From Russula earlei (Eukaryota; Basidiomycota; Agaricomycetes; Russulales; Russulaceae): a DNA stretch of 64,000 bases. The DNA is taken from the NCBI GenBank assembly GCA_025769875.1, contig JAGFNK010000201.1:23062-87061 (forward strand), in the 5' to 3' direction. Positions 12,981 through 24,712 of this stretch are shown one piece after another. The notes under the pieces were generated by a model. It worked only from the letters and a program-made list of their open reading frames with translations. It ran no database searches and was not told where the DNA came from. The translations under genes were made by a program, and so were the position numbers. Within the stretch, counting starts at the first letter, position 1; each line of letters begins with the position of its first letter.

Positions 12981-13026
12981 TGATTCGATCACTTCGAACA
13001 TTGCCTCATCATTCTTCTATATGAAC
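12981..13026 (+). promoter_or_regulatory. Putative core promoter of AFR2
   Basis: The stretch contains GATTCGATCACTTCGAAC followed about 20 bases later by CTATATGAACAG, then the start codon at 13074. Near-identical spacing and sequence occur before AFR3 (18534-18577) and AFR4 (24626-24664). TTCGAA is palindromic and could be a factor site, and TATATGAA is TATA-like. The role is inferred only from conservation between copies. Confidence 0.45.
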
Positions 13027-13073
13027 AGACCCCATTCCGATGTCTGGCTTTCGTCCTCAATTCTCATCCTGTC

Positions 13074-16000
13074 ATGTCTTTACCCAAGACTCAAGCGTTA
13101 AACAGTTCAACGTTCAAGGTTCCGCCTCTAGGAGACAATCCCCTGACTCTCCCAGATCTCTACGATTGGCAGTATCTAAATAGCCCAAATCACCCGCTCT
13201 TTGTCTTTGAGGATGACCCAGGGAAGATCAGGACCATCACATGGGCTGAAGCTGTTCATGGAATTCATCGCGCTGCCTATCTTATTGCGTCGCGGATCCC
13301 TGTAGAAGCCGCCACAGCTGCCTTGGAAGGACGTCCCGTTGTGGTTGCCGCATTAGCGATGACTGGTCCGTACATCACTCCGAAACCTTCCTGCGTTCCC
13401 TGCTTACGTCGTTGACCCCCATATAGATACCGTGTCGTACATTACCACTCAAGTCGGAATTTTGAGAGCCGGGCTTGCGGTGTTCCCCATCTCGCCTAGA
13501 AACTCGCCAGAGGCCGTCGCCCATCTTCTGCAAAAGACGAAGACAAGTCACCTGCTTGTCGGTGGCGAGCCGATGCTTCAGAAGCTAGCGGCCTCTTCCT
13601 TGGAGTTGTTGCGAGCGGAGGGTCACCCTGAGATCCCTTTTTCGGATATGCCCCGTTTTGAAGAGTTATACCCCCTTGAGGGTTTGGATAGCAGATCCGA
13701 GCACTATCCTGCAGTGAAGTTCGACCTTGATGCACCGTCATTAATACTACATTCCTCTGGTCAGCAATTTTGGTATCTCACTTATGGATGCTATTGACTT
13801 TGATATTCAGGATCGACTGCGTTTCCAAAGCCCATAGTATGGCCTCACAAGCGTCTTGCTACCAGTGGCACTGTTCCATGTAAGTCGCCTGTGACACTCA
13901 TGATGGTGCTCGTCTTATGGAACTGGCTAGGGTGGGGGGAGGTGGATCTGTGCGGACAAATCATGTCTTGCCATGCCATACCGGTCTTCCACGGAATGTG
14001 TATTTTTCTAGTGGTTGTAGCGGTGAGTGCTACTCACTACTATGAAAAGTCCGATTCCAACCGATTCCAGCCGACTGCTGGAGTAGTGATGGCAACATTC
14101 AAGCCGGCCTTCCCGGCCGTCCTGCCGAATCCTCAGAACGTACTGGCGGGAATGGTTGTAACGGGGACCTCTATTGTGGCAGTCGTACCCTCATTTCTAG
14201 AAGTACGTGGTCGCTTCGTCGTTCGGTAGCATCTTGTGAACGAAATTTAGGCTTGGTCACGCAATCCCGCTGCTGTAGATTATCTCAAAACAAGAAGAGC
14301 TGTGGTATGTTGCTTGGGAACTTACTCCGAGATATGTGACTGATGGCTTCGGGAAGACGTGGGGTGGAGGGCCACTGCCCAAAGAGGTTGGAGATCACCT
14401 TACACGCGAAGGTGTCTCCATTCACCCTCAGTACGGATCGTAAGCATCTTTGCTCCTGTCTTTTCTTCGATCCTATAAATTCGCTATAGTTCCGAGTGTG
14501 GTGTTATGAGCACAGTGCTTCCACGTGGGTTCTTTCTTCGTTCGCCAAGATTTCATGTTGTGACATAAACAGGTCGTTCTCGTGGAGAGGATTGGGAGTA
14601 CTTCGCCATGTCCCGTCACTGCCGCCCCGCATTTTTACCTCAAGATGATGGAACGTTCGAGTTGGTTCTCATTGTAAACGCATTTTGCCTTCATCTACCG
14701 CCTATGCTGAGATGTTCCAGGACCATGACCTTCACCATCCCGTTGTAATCAATACTCAGATTGACGGGAGGGATGCTTACGCTACCTCAGATTTGTTGAT
14801 TCCTCATCCTACAAAGTCTGGCTTGTGGAAGATCTACGGCCGAAAGGATGACCAAATCATGCTGTCAACGGGAGAAAAGACAAACCCAGGGCCTCTCGGT
14901 ATGAATACTAATAACTCTGTAATGGCATCTTATTTTATGACATCAATTTCCAGAGGGAATACTAGCTCAGGATCCTCACATTTTGTCTGCTGTTGTGTTC
15001 GGGAGGGGGAGGGTTCAAAATGGGGTGCTTATAGATCCGAAACCTGAATTTGCCTTTGATCCTAACGACGAGGCAAAACTTGAGGGTTTTAGACAATCAA
15101 TCTGGAAAGTATCTGCATCGCCGTGTGCTTTCTCGCGTTCTGAACTCGACATCCAGGCCAACCGTGGAGCGGCTGAACGCTTATGCCCCAAAACACTCTC
15201 GCCTGTTCAAGGAGGCATGTACCTACGTTCCCATCCTCGACACTGTCTTCTAATACTATCCTAGATGATAATTGCGGCGTCTCCATCTAAACCATTTTTA
15301 TATACAGCAAAGATGACCGCACGCAGGCAAGCCATCCTCAAGGTTTACGACCCCGAGATCAACGCCCTATATGATACTGTCGAACAGACGTCGCAGGTCG
15401 ATATTCCTTTGCCGGTAGAATGGAACCCATCCCAATCGTTAGAATTTATACGTCACGTTGTCCATAAGGTCATGCCAGAGAAGGTTCCCGATGGTGTTGA
15501 CATCTTCCAGCATGGCTGTGATAGGTACGAGGATCAAATCTCTCGTTACTTCACCATACGTAATGGCCTTCTACAGTCTTCAGTCGACTTACATTCGGAA
15601 CTCTGTCTTGCATGCGCTCCGGAAGACTAAGCCTGAGATTGTGAATCTTGTGTTTGCGTCTTTCGTCTATGAATACCCTACGATTGAGCGTATGGCCACA
15701 TTCCTGAGCAAGGCGACCACCGATCCACAGTCCACTCAGAGTGTCGACCTTGCAACACGCGGACGGGAGATGCAAGCATTCGTCGACAAGTACACGGAGA
15801 GTTTTCCCGCACGTCGTGCACTCAATGGATACGCGCCTCCATTGCCTCCCGGCGACGTCTATCTATTGACGGGAACTACGGGTACTCTTGGTTCGAACAT
15901 GCTGGCGCAATTGCTGGAAGCACCTGGTGTGGCGCGTGTATACTCGTTTAACCGGACATCCAAGTCTTCAACTTCACAGGCTCGACATCATTCTGCCTTC

Positions 16001-17227
16001 TCACATCGCGGACTGAACATGAGTCTGTTGTCATCTGAGAAGCTGGTGTATGTTGAAGGAGACCTGAGTGCAAGTAAATTTGGTTTGGACGACCATTTGT
16101 ATGGAGAAGTAAGTAAACTCCATTCGGCTGCCCGTTATTCTCATGCGATGGTGTGTATACACAGATCCATAAATCAGTCACGCATGTCATCCACAACGGT
16201 AAGACCGTTCCCGCGCCATCGGACCGATCATACTGAGTACTTTCACAGCTTGGAAGGTAAACTTCAATCAGTCATTGACATCGTTCGAAGATGGTATTTC
16301 CGGCGTGCGCGCTTTAGTAGACTTCGCAATCACATCACCCCTCACGCGTCTTCCTCACTTACTATTTGTCTCTTCTATCTCCGTGTTCATCAGTACGTTG
16401 GGTGTTATTCGATCATACCCTCTTTTTTTCATTACTTTATCCAGATGTACAAAGCAAGGGTCCCGTTGTGGAGGAAGTTCTGCCCAATCCAGAGGTAGCC
16501 GCTGGCACTGGCTACTCTGAATCGAAGTGGGTAGCAGAGCGTATCCTCGATGCTGCAGCGGAGCGCACCGCACTGCGGCCTGTGGTCGTACGTCTCGGGC
16601 AAGTATGTGGAGATGGGAATGGCACTTGGAACGAGAACGAATGGTTCCCATCGTTGACAAAGTCAGCCCTGACACTCGGCTGTCTGCCAAGCCTTGATGG
16701 TGTAAGTTGGTTTCTCGTTACGTTGACCCATATGTTGCTGATTAGATGCTGAGACCGTTTCCTGGATAACTGCGCCGGATGCCGCCGCCGCCGTGCTCGA
16801 GATGTCTCGCATCAACCCGCCGTTTGGCGCACATACGCTTCACGTTGTCAATCCACACGGAGTCCCCTTCAATGCCATCATTACCCCCATCGCGTCCTCC
16901 CTCAACATTCCGCTTGTTCCTTATCCTGAATGGCTTTCCAGGCTCTCCGAAGCCCACAAGGCGCTGTCCTATTCAGCGGACCTCGAAAAGGCACAAACGG
17001 AGAACCCTGCGTTGCGCTTGTTCAGCGTCTTCCAATCCGTGCGCACAGGACCCGAGTGGGAGCCTCTCGGGCTTGCGCGTTCGGATACCACGCTCGCTGT
17101 ACAGGTATCGAGGGTGTTGGCGGAGGGCGCCAAGCCGCTCAGGGAAGGGAACGTACGTAAATGGCTGAGCACATGGCGTGCGAGTGGTTTCCTCCCTCCG
17201 GAGAATAAGATAATAACGCGCGTCTGA
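13074..17227 (+). CDS. AFR2: NRPS-like adenylate-forming reductase (A-T-R)
   Basis: This is a tandem paralogue of AFR1 with the same exon pattern. It starts [12 protein letters not shown]. Visible motifs are [19 protein letters not shown]5-like YGSSECG (joined across the intron after 14439), [20 protein letters not shown] then [20 protein letters not shown], thiolation [18 protein letters not shown] loop [16 protein letters not shown] and [20 protein letters not shown]. It ends [17 protein letters not shown] at a stop that AFR1 lacks. I saw no frame break, so it is probably functional. The reaction is ATP-dependent acid activation and NADPH reduction to an aldehyde. The short patch of the reductase start at 15720-15930 is almost the same, base for base, as in AFR3. 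Confidence 0.88.
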
Positions 17228-17439
17228 CAAGTATGGAGAAGACTGAGGGCAGCGACAGCCGGACTGCCTATGTAGATGCTCAAAGGAGACGGCTCGATGT
17301 CTATGGCCTCAGGTTGGACTCCAGATTGTTGTTTTGATGTCTCTTGTCGGTCCTAAACTCGCATGTTGTTCGACGTATCTTAAACTTGCTTGCTTAATTA
17401 CAATTGCCTAATTCAAGTTGTTTTTCTCAACTGATTACC

Positions 17440-17590
17440 CATGACGTACTCTTCCACCAATGCCAATGCGCGCTTGCGCCTGCCTCCATTTATTCCTTCG
17501 TTGACATTTTTGGCGGCTGGAGACTTTCCACAGACGAGGGCGATATAGCGTAGAACGCACGAAACAATCCAGGCTTTTGTGCGTGCATTC
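17440..17590 (-). pseudogene. Decayed 3' end of ISY1 behind AFR2
   Basis: Minus-strand reading gives LQPPKMSTKE and then a stop where intact ISY1 has a Glu codon (GAA changed to TAA). The following bases still align with the ISY1 end (GCGCAAGCG, then the tail before the stop). Only about 150 bases remain recognisable. It is a second relic of the duplication unit AFR plus ISY1 tail. Confidence 0.72.
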
Positions 17591-17599
17591 GATGTCCAG

Positions 17600-18080
17600 T
17601 AATGGAGAGACGGAGATCGTGATCGTGAGTGACCCTTTTACATCCCCGATCCGGGACCTTCCGATTACGATATGACACAGGGACCGGACGCAGGTCGCCT
17701 CCGCATCCTTTCGACCATGCCGTTCTCTGCCTGGAAGGTTGTGCATCGCCTCGTGGACCCGGCGTAGTGGGTGCCGGTAACGGCCTTGAGGACCCAACCG
17801 CCCTCCCTTTTCCGCGACGCAACGCTACCGTTGCGTCTGATGCCCACGAACGGGTTCATTAAGGTCCACGGTTCCAATGTCGGGCCGAGCCGTCCATGCA
17901 GAACGACATTTCCAAAGACAACCATCAGGATGCATCGCGCAAGAAGGTCATCCAAGCGTGTCTTGTGGCCGACGCAGTGAGCCGAGGCAGTCCCAGGGTC
18001 ACGGTGGACCAAGCGGTCGGCGGTGCAACGGACCCTGGCAGGGGATGATCCAGCGAGGATGTGGGACGTGATGCATGTGA
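17600..18080 (-). other. GC-rich segment with an unassigned minus-strand open frame
   Basis: The block is clearly richer in G and C than the flanking spacer. On the minus strand, 18012-17665 is open for 115 codons and includes LARCILMVVFGNVVLHGRLG and WTLMNPFVGIRRNGS. I recognise no domain. No matching block is visible behind AFR1, so it is probably an insertion, or a piece of an unrelated gene, specific to this unit. Coding status is doubtful. Confidence 0.3.
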
Positions 18081-18533
18081 ATATGTGATACGGTAATGAG
18101 ACGTCTTATCCTTTGACATCCGCGCTGAATCGCTCACCGCGGGAAAATGGGACAATGTTTCATTTTTCAACGGTCCACAATTTTGCCAGCCTTTCGGCTC
18201 TTTTTAATTTCCTGCGGCCTGAACAACGTCTGTGCCGATAACTTGAGGTGCGCGGTCTTCCTCTTGGGCGCAGGTTCGGCCCTACATTCGTATTGTGTTG
18301 ATCAATGATGATCGTAAGCAAATTGCGCCGCCATAAAACCGTTCGGTTGTTCGGCCAAGCATGTCATATAGCCCTTTCGTCCTGTTTGTCGCACAACACG
18401 ATTCCATAAATTTCCGAGCTTGTCCGTGTGCATCGGTCTTGGTGCATGATTTGAATGAGAGGTGAAATTCTAACTATTACTGTTCCGGTGCGGGGTTCCA
18501 TCCGATGTACAGGTCCAGCATCAGCATTGGCTG

Positions 18534-18577
18534 ACGATTCGTTCGCCTCGAACGCCTGCATTCTTTTATATGAACAG
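18534..18577 (+). promoter_or_regulatory. Putative core promoter of AFR3
   Basis: GATTCGTTCGCCTCGAACG is followed by CTTTTATATGAACAGCC, with the ATG at 18622. This is the same arrangement as before AFR2 and AFR4, with two changes in the palindromic core. The role is inferred from conservation. Confidence 0.42.
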
Positions 18578-18621
18578 CCTTATCCTCATGTCTGGCCTTC
18601 GTCCTCTCCTTCCACAACGTC

Positions 18622-21600
18622 ATGTCCGTTTTGCCGAAGACTCAAGCGCTAAACAGTTCAACGTTCAAGGCTCCGCCTTTTGGGGATAACTCCCTGACTC
18701 TCCCAGATCTGTACGACTGGCAGTATCGACATAGTCCAAGTCACCCACTCTTTGTCTTTGAGGATGGCCCAGGGAAGATCAGGACCATCACATGGGCTGA
18801 AGCCGTCCACGGTATCCATCAGGCTGCCCATCTCATTGCATCGCGGATCTCTGTACGAGATGTGACAGCTGCCTTGGAAGGACGTCCGGTCATAGTTGCT
18901 GCATTAGCGATGTCCGGTCAGTCGTCCACTCTTTCGGAACCGTCCGGCGTCCCTGCTCACGTTGTTTGACTTCCATCACGGTGTAGATTCTGTGACGTAC
19001 ATTACCACCCAAGTCGGAATTATGAGAGCCGGGTTTGCAGTGTTTCCAGTCTCGCCCAGAAACTCGCCAGAGGCCATCGCCCACCTGCTGAAAAGCACGG
19101 GAGCGAGCCACCTACTTGTCGGTGGCGAACCGATGCTTCAGAAGCTAGCGGCCTCTTCCTTGGAGTTGTTGCGAGCTGAGGGTCACCCTGAGATGCCTTG
19201 TTCGGATATGCCCCGTTTTGAAGATTTATACCCCCTTGAGGGTTTGGATAGCAAATTCGAGTACTATCCTCCAGTGAAGTTCGACCTTGATGCACCATCA
19301 CTGATATTGCATTCCTCTGGTCAGCACTTTTCCGTTCTCACGTGGGCCACTATGGAACATACGACTGACTGACTTGGCTATGAAGGATCGTCTGCTTTCC
19401 CGAAGCCCATAGTGTGGCTCCACAAGCACCTTGTCACCCTCAGTGTTGTTCCATGTAAGTCGCCTTTGTCGCTTGTAATGCACCTCGTCTTACGTAAATG
19501 GCTAGGGTGGGGGGAAGTCGATCTGTGTGGACAAATCGTTTCTTGTCTTGCCGTTCCGGTCTTCCATGCAATGGGTTTCTTCCACGTATCTGTGGCGGTG
19601 AGTGTACGAATTACTATGACTGTTCCGGTTCCAACATTCTCCAGCCGACTACTGGATTGGTGTTGGCAGGATTCAAGCCAGCCTTTCCGACGGTCCTGCC
19701 AAATCCATCGAATGTATTACAGGGAATGATGGTAACAAAATGCTCTATCGTGGTGGCTGTTCCCACATTTCTAGAGGTGCGTAATAATTTCTTCCTTCGG
19801 TAACATCACATTCGATGGTGCACATAGACTTGGTCACGCGATCCCACTGCCGTAGACTATCTCAAAACCACAAAGGCGGTGGTATGTTGCTGGGAACCTA
19901 CACTGAGATATGTGTTACTGATGTTTCTGAGGAAGATGTGGGGTGGAGGGCCACTATCTAAAGAGGCAGGGGATCACCTAACACGCGAAGGTATCTCCAT
20001 TCACTCGCTGTACGGATGGTAAGCGTCTTAGTTCCTGTCTTGTCCTTGGTTTTCTAAACCATCTTAGCTCCGAGTGTGGTGTTATAAGCACGGTGCTCCC
20101 GAGTGGGTTCGATTTTCGTTCACCTATCCTGTAGTGTATTCATGCTTTGCCACAAAAAGGTCATTCTCGTGGGGAGGACTGGGAGTACTTCACAATATCT
20201 TCTCACTGCCGCCCCGCATTTTTACCTCAAGACGACGGAACTTTTGAGCTACTTGTCCTCGTGAGCGGATTTTGTCTTCATCCACCGCTTACGCTGAGAT
20301 ATTTCAGGATCATGACCAGCACCATCTAGCTGTAAGAAATACTCAGATCGACGGGAGGGATGCGTACGCTACCTCAGATCTTCTGGTGCCTCACCCTACA
20401 ACGTCTAGCTTATGGAAGGTGCATGGCCGAAAGGATGACCAAATCGTGCTGTCCACGGGAGAAAAGACGAATCCAGGGCCTCTCGGTATGACTACGAATT
20501 GTACGGTGACATTGTGTGCCCTGATATCGTTTTCAAGAGGGAATTCTTGCCCAGGATCCTCACATTCTGTCCGCTGTCATGTTCGGCAGTAGAAGGTTCC
20601 AGAACGGGGTCCTTATCGATCCGGAACCTGACTTTGCCTTTAATCCCAAGGACGAAGCAAAACTTGAGAGTTTTCGGCAATTAATCTGGAAAGTATCGGT
20701 CTCCATGGGTGTTCTTGAGTTCTGAACTCCACATCTAGGCCAACCGTGGAGCGGCTGAACGCTTATGCACCTCAACACTCTCGTCTGTTCAAGGAGGCAC
20801 GGACATGCTTCCCTATTCACGAGACTGTAATCTAACTAAGATATTGTCTAGATGATAATCGTGGCATCTCCAACTAAGCCAATCGCATATACAGCGAAGA
20901 TGACCCCTCGCAGGCAAGCCATCCTCAAGGATTATGATGCGGAGATCAATGCTCTGTACGATGTAGTTGATCAGACATCACGAGTCGATATCCCTTTACC
21001 AGCGGAATGGAACCCGTCCCAATCGTTGGGCTTTATGCGTCATGTTGTCCATAAAGTCATGACAGAGAAGGTTCCCGATGGTGTTGACATCTTCCAACAT
21101 GGATGCGATAGGTACGGATATCAATATGTTCTTGCTTCACCATAAAGTGATTGGCTTGTTCAGTCTCCAGTCGACTTACATTCGAAACTCTGTGATGCAT
21201 GCGCTCCGGAAGACTAAGCCCTGAGATTGTGAAGCTTGTGTCTGCGTCTTTCGTTTATGAACACCCCACGATTTCGCGTATGGCCACATTCCTGAGCAAG
21301 GCGGTCACCGATCCACAGTCCACTCAGAGTGTCGACCTTGCAACACGCGGACGGGAGATGCAAGCACTCGTCGACAAGTACACGGAGAGTTTTCCTGCAC
21401 GTCGTGCACTCAATGGATACGCGCCTCCATTGCCTCCCGGCGACGTCTATCTATTGACGGGAACTACGGGTACTCTTGGTTCGAACATGCTGGCGCAATT
21501 GCTGGAAGCACCTGGTGTGGAGCGCGTATACGCGTTTAACCGGACATCCAAGTCTTCAACTTCACAGGCTCGACATCTTTCCTGCCTTCGCACAACGCGG

Positions 21601-22815
21601 ACTGAACATGAGTCTGCTGTCGTCTGAGAAACTGGTGTATGTTGAAGGGGACCTGAGTGCGAATAAATTTGGTTTGGACGACCATCTGCATGGAGAAGTT
21701 AGTAAAGTCCTGTTCAGCAATCAATTATTCTCATACGCTGATGCGTATACACAGATCCATAAATCAGTCACACACATCATTCATAACGGTAAGATAGTCC
21801 TTGCGCTACCAGACCAGTCATCCTAAGTTTCCCACAGCTTGGAAGATAAATTTCAAACAGTCATTAACATCGTTCGAAAGTGGCATTTCTGGCGTACGAG
21901 CTTTAGTGGACTTCGCAATCACATCACCCCTCGCGCGTCCTCCTCACCTGCTATTTGTCTCCTCCATCTCCGTGTTCACCAGTGCGTATGATGTTCTACG
22001 ACTATACCCTCGGGTTTTCATTACGTTTACAGATTTCGAAAACAAGGGCCCAGTCTTGGAGGAAGTTCTGCCGAATCCAGAGATCGCCGTTGGTACTGGC
22101 TACTCTGAATCGAAGTGGGTAGCAGAGCGTATCCTCGATGCTGCTGCGGAGCGCACCACACTGCGGCCTGTAGTCGCCCGAGTGGGGCAAGTATGTGGAG
22201 ATGGGAATGGCGATTGGAATGAAAAACAATGGTTCCCTTCGCTCGTAAAGTCGGCCTTGACACTCGGCTGTCTGCCAAGAATTAATGCAGTAAGTGAGAT
22301 TTTAACTATGTTGGCTGTACGTCGCTGATCCAGGCATGGAGAATGCTCATTGGATCACATCGCCCGATGCCGCCGCAGCAATGCTCGAGATGTCGCGTCT
22401 CAAGCCCGAGCCCGGCGCTCACACTTTCCACGTTGCCAACCCGCACGGTGTCGCTTTCAATGCTATCATTGCCTCCATCGCATCCTCTTTTAACGTTCCC
22501 GTTGTCTCGTATCCCGAATGGCTCTCCATGCTGTCCGAAACTCGTAAAGCGCTGTCCTATTCCCCAAATGTAGAAAAGGCATATGAGGAGAACCCTGCAT
22601 TGCGCTTGGTTGGTATTTACCAAGCTGCGCACATTGGACCTGAGTGGGAGCCTCTAGGGGTTGGGCGTTTAGATATTACGCGCGCTGTACAGGTATCGAA
22701 GGCGTTGGCTGAGGGGACCAAGCCGATTGGTGAAGAGGTCGTTCGTAAATGGTTGAGTCGATGGCGCGCGAATGGCTTTCTCCCCCCAGAGAGGAATATA
22801 TTAACGCGTCTCTAA
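18622..22815 (+). pseudogene. AFR3: adenylate-forming reductase copy with two frameshifts
   Basis: Third tandem copy, starting [13 protein letters not shown]. The adenylation motifs survive ([40 protein letters not shown]), as do HGCDSLQ and [16 protein letters not shown]. Two single-base insertions break it when compared with AFR4. Near 21222, AAGCCTGAG has become AAGCCCTGAG, which puts a TGA in frame just after the thiolation site. Near 21583, CTTTCC is followed by an extra C in TGCC relative to AFR1 and AFR2, shifting the frame again. The reductase 3' exons (GYSESKW and the end FLPPERNILTRL) are still open in their own frames. Either AFR3 is a young pseudogene or these are base-calling errors. 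A truncated A-T protein would lack the reductase. Confidence 0.75.
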
Positions 22816-23004
22816 CGAGTCGGCGACCGCTAGGCCGGCGGCGTGTCTCCCTACGGACATGCAGGCGTAACGTTAATTTCCAGGCTAGACATCTTGCATC
22901 CTTTTCAATATGCTCAATCCAGTGTATTCTTTACTTCCACGGAACAGGCGTTTCTGGAGTGTCCACCGTTGTGACAAGGAGGGCATAAAGTACAGAATAA
23001 GTGA

Positions 23005-24215
23005 CTAATTCCCAAAATAGTCTTCAACCAGCGCCCGCTTGCGCAAATCGAGAAGGACGCCCTCCATTTCTTCCTTCGTTGGCATCTTTGGCGGCAGGAG
23101 GCGTTCCACAGATAAGAACGGGATATACGCAGCGGCCGCACGAGCATGTGCCAACGCGGTAGCAGCTGGATCTGCCTGCGCCACATTTGGAGTCGGCGTC
23201 GGTGCGTCCTGTTTCGGGCGCTTGGCGAGTTCGCCGTCGGAATTCTGGAGCCAGGGCGCTTGCGTCGGTGGAAGCCTTACGCTTTCCATCTGATGCCGCT
23301 GGAGGAGGATTATCGGATGGCGGGATGGCATGTGACGTCGCAGCTGCGCCGCGCGGTATTTGAGGCACAGGTGCGTCTGAGGGAAGACCGAGCACTTCGC
23401 GCAGGTGCGCGTGCGACTCGTCCCACTCTGTTACGAGGACGTTGGGCTGCCTTGCCAAGGAGGGAACTGAGGGACGGGAACCTACCTCCTTGTTCTGCCG
23501 CCTCTTCGTACTTTAGGAGTTCCCCGTCGGCCTCGTCGAGATCGCCAAAGTAGGCGGGGCCCTGATTCGCGAATTTTTTGTAGAAGTTGTGGGTCGCGTT
23601 CTCCTCGTCTTCCTCCTTTTTACGGCTCTCGAAGAGCTCCTTCACGCCCGGCAATTCCTTCGCGCGCCCGAAGTATCTAATGAGGGGTTCTCAGATGAGA
23701 TAGAATGCAACAAGGAGCCTCGGCAGGGCGGGGCTCACGCACTTGTATCCCTTCGTCCCCGGGACTTCTCTCCCATCATCGTCCAGCATGGCGACGTTTC
23801 TCCGATAATTCGCGCCACCCAGGGCGATGATCTGATTCTCCCAATGACGCTTTTCACGCAGCAGCTTGTTGATTTCGTCGTTGAGGTCCCGGACCTCATA
23901 GTCCGTCAGGCCGGCTGCGCGGGGGAAAATTAAAATTAAAATCACGGCGACGGAGAGGATCACGGACAGTCTTGTATTTTCGAAACCTTCCTGCTGATTT
24001 CGCGCAGAATTTCTCCTCTCCATCGTTCGCATTCACGCAGGCTCTTGCATGCGCTTGCCATACGTGGTCGCCGATCGCCCCGTGTACCGAGACCAAGCTC
24101 TGCCGCCTGAGCCTCGCGGAAGCGGTAAAGCATAGACTGTGCCTTTTCTTCATTACGGGCCTGATGGGGGAATCACGGTGAGCATGACTGTGATTAAGGG
24201 TGTACTACATACCAT
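23005..24215 (-). CDS. ISY1: ISY1 pre-mRNA splicing factor
   Basis: The first coding exon is only the ATG at 24213-24215, followed by a GTATGT intron. Then come ARNEEKAQSMLYRFREAQAA, RECERWRGEILREISRKVSK, and after a short GTCCGT-donor intron SGLTDYEVRDLNDEINKLLR, KRHWENQIIALGGANYRRN, KGYKYFGRAKELPGVKELFE, and the C-terminus PPKMPTKEEMEGVLLDLRKR ending at the stop 23005-23007. This matches the ISY1 family over its whole length. ISY1 is a component of the NineTeen/Prp19-associated spliceosome that helps hold the branch helix in step one. It converges with AFR3, and its upstream region of about 500 bases is shared with AFR4. It is the parent of the relics behind AFR1 and AFR2. Confidence 0.93.
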
Positions 24216-24422
24216 TATTGAGAAGATTGAAAGGTGGAATCGGGATTTGGTGGTCTGCGACGGCAACGCGGGCCGTTCAAGCCACCGTACGCCAACGCCA
24301 ATCTCTGCTGCTGACACATCAACTCCAACTCCAAAAGGAAAAGGCGCAAACCGGCTCAATGAAAACGCTACCAATACAGTAGTACAGTTTCGTGCTGTTC
24401 CGTCATACGTCTCGCATTTTGA

Positions 24423-24450
24423 CCCTGCTCCCTGCTCCCTGCTCCCTGCA
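24423..24450. repeat. Short direct repeat (CCCTGCT units)
   Basis: Four near-perfect 7-base units (CCCTGCT, CCCTGCT, CCCTGCT, CCCTGCA) lie in the shared upstream region of ISY1 and AFR4. It is a simple replication-slippage repeat, with no function visible. Confidence 0.6.
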
Positions 24451-24625
24451 TTTCATTGATGCCAACGGATTGTGTGTTTCGGAACGGCGCCACCTGCCTA
24501 ACGCCATCTGTCCGCAGGTCTGGCGAAATTGCTCGTCTTCTCCATTTGCTACAACGTGATTTCTTCCTAATTGAATCAATACGTTCAGCGTGACGACGGG
24601 GGGTCCCGCGCGTGCCGATTCTATG

Positions 24626-24664
24626 TGATTCGATCAGTTCGAAGACCCGTATTATCTTATATGA
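24626..24664 (+). promoter_or_regulatory. Putative core promoter of AFR4
   Basis: GATTCGATCAGTTCGAAG is followed by ATCTTATATGAAGCC and the AFR start at 24713. It is the third member of the conserved promoter set. The ATG at 24677 lies in the leader; alignment with AFR1-AFR3 supports 24713 as the true start. Confidence 0.45.
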
Positions 24665-24712
24665 AGCCTTGCTCTCATGTCTGACCTTCATCATCTCCCC
24701 TTCAACCCCATC

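Noticed and set aside
24677..24712. Upstream ATG as the AFR4 start
   Set aside because: The other three copies align their start with 24713, and the 12 extra codons correspond to leader sequence in them.
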